64,000 nt of DNA from Chrysoperla carnea (GCF_905475395.1 NC_058338.1:75837435-75901434); one strand, 5' to 3'; shown: positions 21,001-29,633, counted from the stretch's first letter. The notes: a model not told the origin generated them from the sequence alone. Translations and numbers: made by a program.

Positions 21001-23727
21001 CATTAGATTGGTTTCTACTAATGAGTTTTGGATATTGTATTGCTACATTACTGGAATTTGCTGGTGTACATTATTTTACAAAGGTATGTAGAGATATTAA
21101 GTTCGAGCAGAGACATATTAAGCTGAGCTAACTAAGGAATGACTTCGAAAATTATCACGTACAAATAAAATGAGAGTGACTCACTTAGATTCTAGAGTAC
21201 TAATAAACCATTAAAAAACACAAAATTTTTATTCAAACGATAAGTGCCTCAAAATACGCTCGAATATTGATAATTAATTGTTATGTGGTCATGACGTCAG
21301 TTGGCTGTGTAAACAAATACGCTGCTTATCTTTATTTTACCATCTTCCAATAATTTATTTTATGTAATTTGGTCCCAGATACAATTTAAAATCATATCTC
21401 CTGCATAGAGGAATATATTCGAAGTTTTAAAAAACTCTCGAACGCGACTACTTTTTATATGTAGTGTCAGTCACGTTTGCATTTTGTTAAATAAATTATA
21501 AATCATAAAATTTTCTGAGCACATATTCTACTACAGAGGAATAAATTTAGAATCAACCGTAAAACTATACTAAAACTAAAATCGTTAACTTAATAATAGT
21601 ATTCATAATATGACGCAAAATAAAACACATTCAGTCGAATGTAGTGTCAATCACATGTGTAATTAAAGAAACTCAAGCATAATAAAAAAATACTACCATA
21701 TAGTTTTTACAAAATATCATAAACTACCTATTTTTTAATTGAGACTAAAACGTTTCTTTATCAGTAATTTATATACCCAGAAAATGATTTATATACTCCG
21801 TTTCTTTGTGCCCATTAAGACATTTAGCCAGAATGATAAGAGTTACAATTAATCAAAAATTTAGACAATTTAGCTGGGAGCCACATTATCCATAAGATTT
21901 GTGCGCCATCAATAATAAGAAGATTAATTGTCAAATTAATATTTTCTTAATTTTATAAGTCTGCAAAATATTAACCGTGAGCCCATGGTGTGGCAAAATT
22001 TCGATTTATCATTTCACCTGCCTTTTGAGGGATAGGTAGAAAGCTTAAGTTTAGTTTTTAAGAAAATTAAGGTTTTAAGTCATGACTTGGGTAACTATTT
22101 GAAAACTCTGAACAACAAAATACGTGAACAAATACTGCACCCATTTTCTTTAACAGCAAACTTAATCTTGCCAATACCAAAGAATAGGTAAAGGGAATCA
22201 ATTTCTGTATTCATAATAAGTATTAAACTAGTAAGATTTGGAAAAAGATTAAATAACATGTAGTTTTCAGATTTTAGTTTTAGTTTTTAACATTAAATTT
22301 TTAAGGTTGGTAGTGGTGAAATACCTGTTGACGAAGAAGAATGGGAAGATTGCGGTGATTGTGTTGAACAAATTGGGGGTTCTCTTTCACCACCTGTTGA
22401 TTTTATCATGAATACACCACATGATTTTAGTAATGTTGCCAGTCCATCTTCAGGTTGTCGCCAAATTGTCGGCCGCAGACGTAGTTCTTTAATTTGTCCC
22501 ATCTATAATGTACGAAATGTGATATATATGAATTGTTTCTTGAATTTATTTCAAAGGAGAATATTTTTCAGGATCCTACATCATTGAGTTACTCTGGACG
22601 ACTTCAACGTGGATCATTAACTAATCAAAACATTTCACCACCCCCAACACATATGCATCAAATACCGGGTGTTCGAACTACAATGGAACGTACTACACAA
22701 ACAGATAATTTTGTTCCACGTTGGAAACAATTCTTTTATTGTTTGATCGGTGATGATCAATATAGAAAACAACGCCAACGTGAAGCTGCAGGTAATAAAA
22801 ATTCAATTAGATAGGTCAAGATACAACAGCAATATTTAGAACAATTCGAGATGACTTAGCAGATTAGCAGATAGCTACTAAACGGATGAACCGATTTTGA
22901 TTTGTTTTGTTTTCTTGTTTTTTTGTTTGTTTGTTTGTTTGTTTGTTTGTTTTTTTTTGTTTTTTTTTGGTTTCATAGGTAATTTAATCAAAAGTGTTCT
23001 TAGCTATGATTCAAGAAAATCGGTTCAGTCTTATATAAGCTACAAGGAAAAAATCGTATTTAATAGGTATTTTTTGAATTTCACTTTACGTGATTCATAA
23101 TTTTGATACTTAAAGTAAAACTGTACGTTGGCATAAAATACTTTAGTCGGGCTTACCTTAAACTGCTATTAAAGACGTAGGTAGATATTTCCTATACCCA
23201 TGAATCGGAAATCAATCGAAATGATATGGTATTTCAGTTTCTGATTCAATTCTATTCCAAATTTCAAGATATCGGAATAGATTTGAATTGAAATGATCTT
23301 TTCTACCCGCTCCTATTCAATTTTATAAAGTTTGAATCAGATATGAATAGAAAAATAATTGTTTTCTGATTCATTACCAAATCAAAATTTTGAGTGTGTT
23401 TCAATTGGAATGATTGATTGGGAAATTCGATCCATATGTAAAATAAACTATTCAGTTTTTAACAAGTGTTTATTGTTGTTGTAAATTGATTTAATTTTTT
23501 TTAAATTTTATTATAGATTGTTCTTAATTTTTTTTAAAAATATTTCAGGACGGAATAGCCATGAACATGGTGTAAGCAGACATGTGAATAGCGTATCATA
23601 TATTGATAGAACTGCTCGAATTATCTTTCCGGGATCATTTACGATACTAAATATTCTTTATTGGGTGGTTTATGTTAGTTATCAAGATGATTTTAAATGG
23701 TATGATCCGCCCAAATATAGTCATTAA
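2589..23727 (+). CDS. Grd: GABA/glycine-like ligand-gated ion channel subunit, Grd orthologue (9 visible exons)
   Basis: This is a pentameric Cys-loop receptor subunit of the neuronal plasma membrane. The exons are 2589-3013, 16260-16327, 16919-17139, 19455-19537, 20569-20703, 20770-21083, 22306-22509, 22572-22791 and 23549-23727. All junctions keep the reading frame. In order they encode a signal-peptide core, a Gln/His-rich N terminus, the ligand-binding domain, a Cys loop with 13 residues between its cysteines ([15 protein letters not shown]), M1-M3, a long M3-M4 loop, M4, and a stop at 23725-23727. The M2 region ([20 protein letters not shown]) is characteristic of insect GRD rather than RDL or LCCH3. 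From knowledge of the family, Drosophila GRD co-assembles with LCCH3 into a GABA-gated cation channel; the S-D-R triplet before M2, in place of P-A-R, fits that. The start codon is not visible. About 615 residues are encoded from 2589 on. Confidence 0.93.
3520..4210 (-). repeat. Dispersed repeat A, copy 1 (GTCY-microsatellite family)
   Basis: This is the reverse complement of the copy at 5185-5840. It contains the family landmarks: the motif ACTCAGTCAATTG-like near one end, the GGGTAAACAGTGATG-like block, and the (GTCC)n-type tract (here GACAGACGGACAGACGAACGG). It ends in TATACC/GGTATA-like sequence. It is non-coding. The structure recalls the GTCY-bearing non-autonomous Helitron-related elements (mini-me/DINE type) of other insects, but that class assignment is inference. 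Confidence 0.6.
4969..5158 (-). repeat. SINE copy S1 with a different 5' head
   Basis: The reverse complement of 4969-5093 matches the body of S2 and S3: GTCACAACAAAAATTAATTT, GATGGGCTGGTGTAGTGCAT, GAGGAGCTGATAAATGAAAT. The 5' portion (5094-5158) does not match the tRNA-like head of the other two. It is therefore a variant or chimeric SINE. There is no coding potential. Confidence 0.6.
5185..5840 (+). repeat. Dispersed repeat A, copy 2 (most complete)
   Basis: This is the reference copy of the family, about 650 bp. It begins near TATACCATG and carries a (GTCC)n microsatellite at about 5317-5360. It then runs through an AGGACCCATTTTGTAAACCG block and ends near CAATTGTTTCTTTTCACTTG. No terminal inverted repeats or ORF are seen. 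The layout of conserved 5' block, GTCY microsatellite and conserved 3' block resembles mini-me/DINE-like helentrons, which is inference. Confidence 0.65.
6279..7255 (+). repeat. Dispersed repeat A, copy 3, interrupted by another repeat
   Basis: The 5' part (6279-6630) and a 3' piece (about 7175-7255, TTCGTAAACATTACTCTTTACC) align with copy A2. Between them lies unrelated DNA (about 6631-7174). This is a nested insertion, so the inner element is younger than this A copy. Confidence 0.55.
6631..7174. mobile_element. Unclassified element nested in repeat A copy 3
   Basis: It is locally GC-rich compared with its surroundings. Three degenerate units of about 24 bp, each containing CTTCGCCC or ATTCGCCC, lie at about 6759-6838. 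Further on is a (CATA)n tract (about 7028-7050). Phrases such as GGCTTGACCGATTTTGCTC and CTCGAGATATGCGAACATA are typical of insect repeat 3' ends. No ORF is seen and its class is not determined. Confidence 0.4.
9391..9476. ncRNA. Pre-miRNA-like hairpin candidate in Grd intron 1
   Basis: Arms of 38 nt (9391-9428 and 9439-9476) are complementary except for three mismatches and enclose a 10-nt loop, giving an 86-nt hairpin. Size, loop and scattered mismatches are right for a microRNA precursor. A remnant of a small palindromic transposon is equally possible. No seed family is recognised. Confidence 0.35.
11792..13054. repeat. Giant nested palindrome P1 (fold-back element) in Grd intron 1
   Basis: The outer arms of about 170 bp (11821-11970 and 12880-13040) are reverse complements, for example CCTCGGAATC..AACGGAATAAGC on the left. 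Between them lie three hairpins of about 190 bp (12005-12185, 12313-12512 and 12611-12795), which are themselves palindromic. They are separated by two spacers (about 12192-12300 and 12515-12605) that are inverted copies of each other. Hairpin 3 has its central spacer flipped relative to hairpin 1, as expected if the whole 1.26 kb is one palindrome centred in hairpin 2. There is no ORF. This is a fold-back-type element. Confidence 0.75.
14158..14665 (-). repeat. Dispersed repeat E, copy 1
   Basis: This is the reverse complement of 60828-61376. Shared blocks include TCTGCCTTGGTTTTCGAAAT, ATGCTCATACATC, and CATCCATCTACCATTTTCC in this orientation. It is about 500 bp with no ORF. The class is unknown. 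Confidence 0.55.
15490..15600 (-). repeat. Dispersed repeat A, copy 4 (fragment)
   Basis: This is a short end fragment containing a diverged form of the A-family end, with TACTATGTATAGACAGTGTT matching the reverse complement of 5760-5810. It is non-coding. Confidence 0.4.
15568..15825 (+). repeat. Local direct duplications
   Basis: GATATTTCCCATATAATTGT occurs twice (about 15571 and 15603). TTGATTCGAAACTTTTTT occurs at 15631 and about 15724. AAAAATAAAATMTTCGGAATG occurs at 15672 and 15792. The blocks repeat in the same order, so this is a partial tandem duplication with later divergence. It is not coding. Confidence 0.5.
16260..16327 (+). CDS. Grd: Grd exon: start of ligand-binding domain
   Basis: It encodes [20 protein letters not shown] and then LDM, the conserved first beta-strand region of insect GABA-receptor-like subunits. 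Acceptor TTTTTTTCAG and donor ATG|GTAAGA are both good. It is too short to be detected as an ORF on its own. Confidence 0.9.
16328..16918 (+). other. Grd intron 2
   Basis: This is an AT-rich intron of 591 bp between a GTAAGA donor and a TTTATTTATAG acceptor. Nothing else is recognised in it. Confidence 0.7.
16919..17139 (+). CDS. Grd: Grd exon: extracellular domain loops
   Basis: It starts with [19 protein letters not shown] and includes the WRPDTYF motif and the [20 protein letters not shown] region that line the agonist site in this family. It ends with two bases of an arginine codon at a GTGAGT donor (phase 2), completed by the next exon. Confidence 0.92.
17140..19454 (+). other. Grd intron 3 with a retrotransposon remnant
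   Basis: It runs from donor GTGAGT to acceptor GTTCTAG. It holds a (TA)n tract (17759-17775) and, on the minus strand, a fragment of a non-LTR retrotransposon (listed separately). The remainder (18314-19454) is AT-rich with no recognised feature. Confidence 0.7.
17939..18313 (-). pseudogene. Non-LTR retrotransposon ORF2 fragment (C-terminal end)
   Basis: The open frame of 124 codons contains [20 protein letters not shown] followed by a C-x2-C..H-x4-C cluster (CVLCGG..HLLMDC). That is the usual C-terminal end of the reverse transcriptase/RNase H polyprotein of jockey/I-type retrotransposons. No reverse transcriptase catalytic domain precedes it on the minus strand, so the copy is 5'-truncated and dead, which is normal for this class. 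The 3' side runs toward a (TA)n tract at 17759. The clade is not certain. Confidence 0.65.
19455..19537 (+). CDS. Grd: Grd exon: Cys loop
   Basis: It encodes [20 protein letters not shown] and then CPLILGS. The two cysteines are separated by 13 residues, with the central FPMD motif that defines the receptor superfamily. Acceptor GTTCTAG and donor T|GTAAGT (phase 1) both fit. Confidence 0.92.
19638..20437. repeat. Long palindrome P2 in Grd intron 4
   Basis: The outer arms (about 19638-19750 and 20320-20437) are inverted copies, for example CACCGATTTTAATGAAA on the left and TTTTCATTAAAATCGGTACTG on the right. Inner arms also pair: TTTTGTTCGCTAAATACGAA at 19808 against TTCGTATTCAGCGAACAAAA at 20226. 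The element is about 800 bp, begins CAGT and ends ACTG, with TA before it. It is non-coding and fold-back/MITE-like. Confidence 0.65.
20569..20703 (+). CDS. Grd: Grd exon: end of ligand-binding domain
   Basis: It encodes [20 protein letters not shown] and then [17 protein letters not shown], the last extracellular strands before M1. It ends with G of a glycine codon. The donor here is G|GTTATT, a weak match to consensus. The frame stays open into the next exon, so the downstream 66-nt intron could be retained. Confidence 0.88.
20704..20769 (+). other. 66-nt in-frame Grd mini-intron with weak donor
   Basis: It begins GTTATT and ends GATATTTTCAG. Its length is a multiple of three and it contains no stop in the Grd frame. 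Splicing gives REG-LFSVLQ, which fits the family. Retention would add 22 residues immediately before M1. Confidence 0.75.
20770..21083 (+). CDS. Grd: Grd exon: M1, M2, M3
   Basis: It encodes [20 protein letters not shown] into M1 ([20 protein letters not shown]), the pore helix M2 ([16 protein letters not shown]) and M3 ([20 protein letters not shown]). S-D-R precedes M2 instead of the P-A-R usual in anion-selective members. It ends after K at a GTATGT donor, phase 0. Confidence 0.94.
21084..22305 (+). other. Grd intron before the M3-M4 loop exons
   Basis: This 1.2-kb AT-rich intron runs from donor GTATGT to acceptor TTTTTAAG. No repeat or RNA gene is recognised. Confidence 0.65.
22306..22509 (+). 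CDS. Grd: Grd exon: first part of M3-M4 cytoplasmic loop
   Basis: It begins [19 protein letters not shown], directly continuing the FAGVHYFTK end of M3, and contains a GRRRSS basic/serine stretch. It is phase 0 at both ends, with donor AAT|GTACGA. Family knowledge places this loop in the cytoplasm, where it varies between species. Confidence 0.88.
22572..22791 (+). CDS. Grd: Grd exon: second part of M3-M4 cytoplasmic loop
   Basis: It encodes [20 protein letters not shown] and then a segment ending [20 protein letters not shown]. The preceding intron is only 62 nt and ends ATTTTTCAG. The donor G|GTAATA (phase 1) is slightly off consensus but joins correctly to the M4 exon. Confidence 0.85.
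22792..23548 (+). other. Last Grd intron, containing repeat B copy 1
   Basis: This 757-bp intron ends ATATTTCAG. It contains a dispersed repeat B copy with a (GTTT)n tract (about 22916-22972). Nothing else is recognised. Confidence 0.65.
22855..23060 (+). repeat. Dispersed repeat B, copy 1
   Basis: The landmarks are ACTAAACGGATGAACCGATT, then a T/G-rich tract, TTTCATAGGTAATTTAATC, and AGTGTTCTTAGCTATG. The same order recurs in the copies near 26866, 36085, 46925, 48048, 55005 and 63740. The family usually carries GTCTGTCTGTGG just upstream. It is non-coding and the class is unknown. Confidence 0.6.
23549..23727 (+). CDS. Grd: Grd last exon: M4 and C terminus
   Basis: It encodes [20 protein letters not shown], then the M4 helix region ([20 protein letters not shown]) and a short tail ending DPPKYSH before TAA. 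The acceptor is TATTTCAG. The spacing from M4 to the stop is normal for this family. Confidence 0.92.
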
Positions 23728-26700
23728 GAGCGAGTTCAAATAAAGGGTGAAAAAACGATATTGTAATTTCTTATTGTGATTTATAGCTAATGAGCATAAT
23801 TTTAGTGGCACGCACCACAGGTAGCATCAGAATTATAAAAAAAGGAAAATCGCATTTATAACAATTTAAAAAAAAAATTAAATAACGTTTGCCAGCGCTA
23901 GATTTATACATGCACATGGGGCTAGGGACAAATTTACACTCACTACCAAATTCGGGGGATCAGAAAAAAAATTTCTCCGCGTTATCGAAACTGTTTGGGA
24001 AAGTTCAATCGTGTTGGAAACATCTTCAAATTAAAAATTATAATATTTAACTTTTTCATTTTCCAAAAAATGAATAATTAAAAAAAAAATTTAATTATCA
24101 AATATATAAGCAATTACAGATATGAATATGAGTTTACGTTTCTGAATTAATTCAGGAAAAATTCTCGGTTATTACTGAATTTGGAAATTTGTATAGTACA
24201 GAAATTCAAAGGCAATCTGTATTAACGTTTAAGAAATATTTATTTCTCAGATCTCGAGTCTTTATTGGATAAAGAATTTGTTCACTTTCACTCGTTTTGA
24301 ACTGAAAAAGTGATAGAATGGGCTGCATACGAATGAGATTTACACTGAGTTTCCGAACGTGAGCATATCGAATGTTTATCACATTAGCTGTAAGAAACTG
24401 TAGCGCAAAACGCTCGTTTTTACGTTTGAAAAGAGTTAAAAATTACTAAGGTTCTACAATGAAGGGGACTATAAATAGCTTAACTATTCTATGCATCGAA
24501 TCAGATGTACTTGAACGGTTAGATAGTGAAGATTTAATTGACCAATTTGCAAATCGAAAACATATGAAAAAATTAAATTTATATTTCAATCATAATGTTT
24601 AGCACCAAATAAAAATTGATTACAATAAATTTCCTCCTATGAATGAGTCATTTTATTTATTTAATAAATGTCTATAAAACTAACTTTTTTTAAGTAAAAT
24701 TTCGGGATAGAGCGACATTTTCCACTTTGCCCAGAGGCGACGCTAAGGTTCAATTCATCTCTGACGTTTGTGGAGTTTTCAATTGCATTATTTGCATATG
24801 ATTGAACAAATTTACACTTTTTGCCAATTTTTTTTAAAAACTGTGCTGGATTCTTATAAAGACCATTTTATCTTTCGAGGAAACAAATCGTGTAGTAAAT
24901 TCGTAATAATCAGAATTAAATACCAGAAAAATGTATCAACAAAAAAGAAATAATCATAGCTCTAAAAAGAGCTTTTCTAATTTGAATTTTAATCAATTAC
25001 TTAATTTAGAAAAGCTACCTAAAAAGCTACTACCTTGGAACTTCAATGGGACATAAACAAAACCCGATTTATCAAAACCAGTAGAAACAGTCCATGTTTA
25101 ATCCATGATTACAATGAATTAACATGCATTGTCGTTTTGTCATTTTCCAAAAAATTTCCGATTATTTTACAAACATTTATAAATTTTATTTATGAAGTTG
25201 TTGCTTTGGGCATATCACAATCAACTTAACTTAATTAAACCATTTTATCTTTTGATCGATTAATTAAAAAAAGAAGCACAAATCATATTTTTTCTCTTTC
25301 AATTTCACAACAATGAAATCACACCTTCTAAATGGTTGTGAAGAAAGGACAATTAATATCTTAACTACTGTTTACTACTGTTTAGGGATATACACGACTT
25401 CCTTGTTTAGAAAAAATTCAGTTTCTTAAAATATCCATCCAAAACTATCGTTTTAGTTTCTAAGGTAAAACCACTCACTTGACTAGTCCAAGATCTGAAA
25501 TAACAAAAATAGGAAAAATTTAAGGTCATTTTAAAGATAAAGATCCGATATGAATATAAAGCATATAGCGCATTGTAAGTAACTTTTTATTTTTTAGTAA
25601 TGACAAAAAGTAAACTTAAAAAGTGTTTTAAATTAGTACAGTGTTAATTTATTTAAGTGTATATGAACCGGGCGATTTTAACAAAAAAAAAAAAATTGAA
25701 TTGCACAATATAGCCTGCCTTTTTGAATATTCGAAATAAAGAACGTAAGTTTTAATCTGGAATGCAAAATTGTATGCGGCCGTAAGTGTTACATTACGTA
25801 GGGGACTAAAAAAGCTCATGTTTGTAGCTTTTACACGGTAGAGGAAATTTTATATTACAGCGGTATCTTTTATAAGGTACTAGCGAGTTAATGCAGTTTC
25901 GCACGGATACAATTTAAGATTTATAAATTGCGAACTTCCTGATAATTCTGTCGTCCCGCTGCGCTAAATGCATCTGTCGCGTTCGAACAGAAATATAGTA
26001 AGTATATAACCACAGAAGCAAGTAAAGAAGGTGTGAAGTGTACTATTTTTGATAAATTTTTAAATTTTTTGGCGACTTTGATTCTAAATATCTTTATTAT
26101 TTATACACGAAATAAATTTTTCGTGTATAAATATAGTATTGGAGTATACTATATGATGGAGCAAACCGTTTCATAATTCGTTGCGTGATTCGTTGGAAGT
26201 CTTAATATAAATTTATCTCTACCTCTTCTCAAAATACTGTTGTTGCTTTCTGTATTATGTAACACTCGTAGAAAATTTCGTATTCTGCATTAAAAGTTAT
26301 CTTTATTTTGAGTAAAATGACAGACAATATTCTGGCATTGCTCTAATTGTTCGGTTTATTTATAAGAAAACTTTATAATGTATGGTTTATGTTAATGTTA
26401 TTGTTAAAACAAATGTTAATGAATTTAATAAATTATATTTATTCCATTACATATTTAAATGTTTAAATTCCTTCATTTACTCCCCAGGTAACGAAAGTTT
26501 GATTTATTTATATGTGCAAATATTAAATACGTAAGTTTTGGAAGATACAATCCATTAGAATCTAACTAACAATTTTATTAAAAAATGTAGTGGATCATAA
26601 TTTTAAACATTCCGCAATTAAAGAGTTAATTTTTTTTATTTGTATTCACTTGATGTGTAATTTATTCACTTCAAATGTAAGGTTGTGAGTTGAGTCCGAT

Positions 26701-27691
26701 ATATCTCATTCTGTATTGCAGATAAAAAAAGCTATAGTTTAATCAGTTCCTCAACCTAATTGTATCAGCTTGATTAGTTTGCTGTGCCAGAGTACAACTA
26801 GATCCGACTAAAACGATAGATGTTTTAAATTTAACGTGTCTGTGTAACTATGTACATGTCTGGCACTTCGTAGCTTTTAAAACAATGAACCAATTTAGTT
26901 TTTTGTTTGTTTGTTTAAAAGGTAAATTGATTGAGAGTTTTCTTAGCTATCTTTCAATAAAATAAAAATTCAGTTTGAAGATGATCACATCTTTTTCTAG
27001 TTGTTATAAACCTTCATCAAGCAAAAACGGTTGAGGATCTTCATATGGCTGAGCAGATTTTCTTAAAACATTGCTTAAAGTACTCTCGATCAAATTACCG
27101 TTTAAAAAAAATTAAAATCGATTCTGTGAAGGCGTTACTATGCCACATGCGAATCGATCGGATCTGATTTTGTGTTGGAGGTTTCATAAAATTTTTAATT
27201 TATGTGTAATTGTATAATTTAATATACTTACAACAGCTTCTATAAATCTTCAATACTACTATACTTTTCCAGGATTTTATTTTGAATTCTGTATTTATCT
27301 TTCGTCCAAATTTTCCAATACTCTTTACTAAGTTACCATTTTTCAGTAAATACATATAGTTGTTTCAAGCACCATGTACTTTATTCATAATTTTGAGGAT
27401 AAACGATAGTAAATCAAAAAAGAATGTGGATATGTTTCGAATGTAGGTAATTAATTATTTTTCAATTTTTTTTAGATTGTTAATTTTTTAGTCCAACTTT
27501 AAATCTTTATATCAGCTTTCTAAAAATTTTGTAACACCATATTATTTTGCTACTCTTTTTAACATAATTTCGATCATTTCATATTTCGAAAAACCTAAAA
27601 CAGCACAATTAATGCAAATTATCTAGTATTAATAAAATTGAAAAATTGAGAACAAGTTGTATATCTTATATATTTAAACGAGCAATTCTTG
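23728..27691. other. Intergenic stretch between Grd and the LTR retrovirus
   Basis: This AT-rich DNA has no recognised gene. It contains a diverged repeat B copy (26866-26990) and scattered small open frames that look random. A weak inverted repeat (AGCTTTTCTAA / TTTAGAAAAGCT) lies near 24970-25015. Confidence 0.5.
26866..26990 (+). repeat. Dispersed repeat B, copy 2 (diverged)
   Basis: It contains CGTAGCTTTTAAAACAATGAACC, GTTTGTTTGTTTAAAAGGTAA and TTGAGAGTTTTCTTAGCTAT in the family order, with many substitutions. Confidence 0.45.
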
Positions 27692-27713
27692 TATATATAT
27701 ATATATATATATA
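27692..27713. repeat. (TA)n microsatellite, left half, target of the LTR insertion
   Basis: About 11 TA units immediately precede the 5' LTR. The same microsatellite resumes right after the 3' LTR (35831-35888). The target duplication is therefore compatible with TATA, but its length cannot be fixed inside a TA run. Confidence 0.85.
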
Positions 27714-28281
27714 TGTGGTGCATCAGATTTCCAACACAGATTCCCATAAACTGAATATTTGAGAATCGCTGACTAAGCAGACTCCCATAATAAATTCATT
27801 TCTTCTTTTTTGCAGGATTGCATTATTTTCATTATAAATAAAAATATTTTTCTAATTTTAATTAGTCTTTGATAATCTTTGAAAAAATAAAATTTTTAAG
27901 TTAATTTCGAATTGTTAATATGTTCAAAATAGTTTACATCATATTAATTGTTATAATCATTGTTGTAATGTAAAGTTATTTTTATTAATTAAATACAAAA
28001 TATCTCAATTTAATTAAAAATTAATAAAGTGTTATAATTTGAAAAACATCCTAAATACGAAGTAATCAACATTCAACAAAATAAAAGTGAACATCGAAAG
28101 CATCGAGAAGTTAACACAACAATAGATCAAAGCTCCGTTTCTTGAATTTAACGAAAAAATCAAGTGGCGATCCCGTTAAACTGAACTGAAGGATTTCCAG
28201 TCGAATCCATTTCATAGGAGAACAACTAACAATTTTCGGACCAAATTGGTTTTCCTAAAAGTGAAATTGGAGGTCACGACA
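27714..28281 (+). repeat. 5' LTR
   Basis: This 568-bp repeat starts TGTGGTGCATCAG and ends GGTCACGACA. It matches 35263-35830 base for base as far as I could read by eye. AATAAA-type signals occur near 27836. The U3/R/U5 borders were not assigned. Confidence 0.95.
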
Positions 28282-28285
28282 AAAT

Positions 28286-28303
28286 TGGCGATCCTGCCAG
28301 GAT
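28286..28303 (+). other. Primer-binding site, probably tRNA-Arg
   Basis: TGGCGATCCTGCCAGGA begins 4 nt after the LTR. It is complementary to a tRNA 3' end (CCA preceded by G and an acceptor strand CAGGATC). I associate that 3' end with insect tRNA-Arg (ACG type). The primer identity is from memory and should be compared with this genome's own tRNAs. Confidence 0.6.
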
Positions 28304-28501
28304 TCTACTACGTATTAGTTAGAGTTGAAAAACTTAAAAAATTGTGATTTACGAACATTACCAGCTTGGAAAAATACCAGGTCAAGACGGTGCTTGTATA
28401 ATTACATTCAATAGTGGTTCAACAATAACAAAAACAACAAAAGCCTAAGCAGTTCCAAACCAGTGCAGGTCTAGACGCAGCAAAGCCGAGCTTGTATCAA
28501 G

Positions 28502-28507
28502 GTAAGC
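28502..28507 (+). other. Candidate splice donor for env mRNA
   Basis: CAAG|GTAAGC in the leader upstream of gag is a strong donor. It would pair with an acceptor (TTATATTTCAG) whose AG ends at 33221, directly before the env ATG. Family knowledge says errantiviral env is made from a spliced RNA. The specific pair is inference. Confidence 0.55.
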
Positions 28508-28571
28508 GAATTGTTTATTTTGCTTCTGCTGTTAAAATTTTAAATAATTTTTATCCCATTCACAATTCACA

Positions 28572-29633
28572 ATGTCCTCTCACCCATCACGAAATAATTC
28601 TCCTGAACCAGAAATCTCTGAAGATGAGGGTTCATTTGTCGATAGCGAAAAAATTCCAATATCATTTCTCGCACAAATGATTACACCATATAATGGCAAT
28701 CCAGCCGAACTTCAAAATTTTTTACAAAATGCCGAAAATGCTTTAAGTCTTTCACAAGATTCTCAAAAAAGAGCTTTAACAGCATTAATATTTTCTAAAG
28801 TATCTGCCGATGTAAAAAATAAACTAAACGCTACAAATATTACAACTTTTGCAAATTTAAAACAAAAATTAGAACAAATTTTTCAAATTACGGAAAGTTT
28901 AACATTTTTACAAGAACAATTGGAAACATGTAAACAAAAACCGAATGAATCAATAAAAGAATTTTACTCTCGCATTGAACGTCTAAATTCTCGCATTATT
29001 CAAAAAGTAAAAGAAAAAACTACTTCGAAATCCATGTTAATTGGAAAATTAGCATTAATCGAAGATATGGCACTAAGAAGGTTTACACACCATTGTAAAC
29101 CGGAAATATCCAATATTCTACGTCACAAAAATTGCAACTCAATGAATGAAGCGTTATCAATAGCAAGCGAAGAAGAAGCGTTCATTAGCATGCAAAACCA
29201 ACTTAGAAATACAAGCTTAAATAATATTCATTCAAGTAATTCGCGAAAGTATTGTAAAATTTGTAGAAAAAATAATCATAATACTAAAGACTGTCGAAAT
29301 AAAAATAATAGTTCACAATTTAATAATTCTAATTCTGGAGAGGCATCACGCTCAGATAATCGAAATTATAATTTTAAACAATGTACTTATTGTAAATTTA
29401 AAGGGCATACAATTGACGAATGCCGGAAAAAACGTTTTAACGAAAATTTGAATAATTCTAATCCCAAAGTAGCCCACGCAAATAGTGGCTCAAATAATCC
29501 CAGTACTTCAAGGCAACCAAATAATCCCAATAATGATGTAAATCATTTAAACTACAAATCGCTCGGGTTAATGGAAGCCCCAACTACGAGCAAGTCAACA
29601 GAGTGGGCTTCACTAAACTTCCAAATGCAATAA
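28572..29633 (+). CDS. gag: Gag protein with two zinc knuckles
   Basis: This 353-residue structural protein starts at the ATG at 28572, downstream of the leader donor. The central region has the helical, Glu/Lys/Gln-rich character of gypsy-type capsids. Near residues 229-242 and 270-283 are two C-x2-C-x4-H-x4-C knuckles (CKICRKNNHNTKDC and CTYCKFKGHTIDEC) for RNA binding. The C-terminal tail is Asn/Ser-rich. The 3' end overlaps pol in the -1 frame, and a slippery heptamer lies at 29546-29552. The frame has no disruptions. Confidence 0.9.
   Translation: MSSHPSRNNSPEPEISEDEGSFVDSEKIPISFLAQMITPYNGNPAELQNFLQNAENALSLSQDSQKRALTALIFSKVSADVKNKLNATNITTFANLKQKLEQIFQITESLTFLQEQLETCKQKPNESIKEFYSRIERLNSRIIQKVKEKTTSKSMLIGKLALIEDMALRRFTHHCKPEISNILRHKNCNSMNEALSIASEEEAFISMQNQLRNTSLNNIHSSNSRKYCKICRKNNHNTKDCRNKNNSSQFNNSNSGEASRSDNRNYNFKQCTYCKFKGHTIDECRKKRFNENLNNSNPKVAHANSGSNNPSTSRQPNNPNNDVNHLNYKSLGLMEAPTTSKSTEWASLNFQMQ
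29546..29591 (+). promoter_or_regulatory. -1 ribosomal frameshift signal (UUUAAAC plus stem)
   Basis: TTTAAAC is positioned as T TTA AAC in the gag frame, the canonical X XXY YYZ layout. An 8-nt spacer follows, then GCTCG (29561-29565), which pairs with CGAGC (29587-29591). The pol frame is open from 29537, so a slip here gives an uninterrupted Gag-Pol. Confidence 0.7.

Noticed and set aside
22916..22972. (GTTT)n tract as a possible regulatory site
   Set aside because: It sits inside repeat B copy 1 and is a simple microsatellite.
24970..25015. Short hairpin AGCTTTTCTAA / TTTAGAAAAGCT
   Set aside because: The stem is only about 12 bp with a long AT-rich spacer, which is expected by chance in this composition.
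28492..28680. Alternative start of gag in another frame
   Set aside because: It starts at TTG over the splice donor, overlaps gag in a different frame and has no Gag features.
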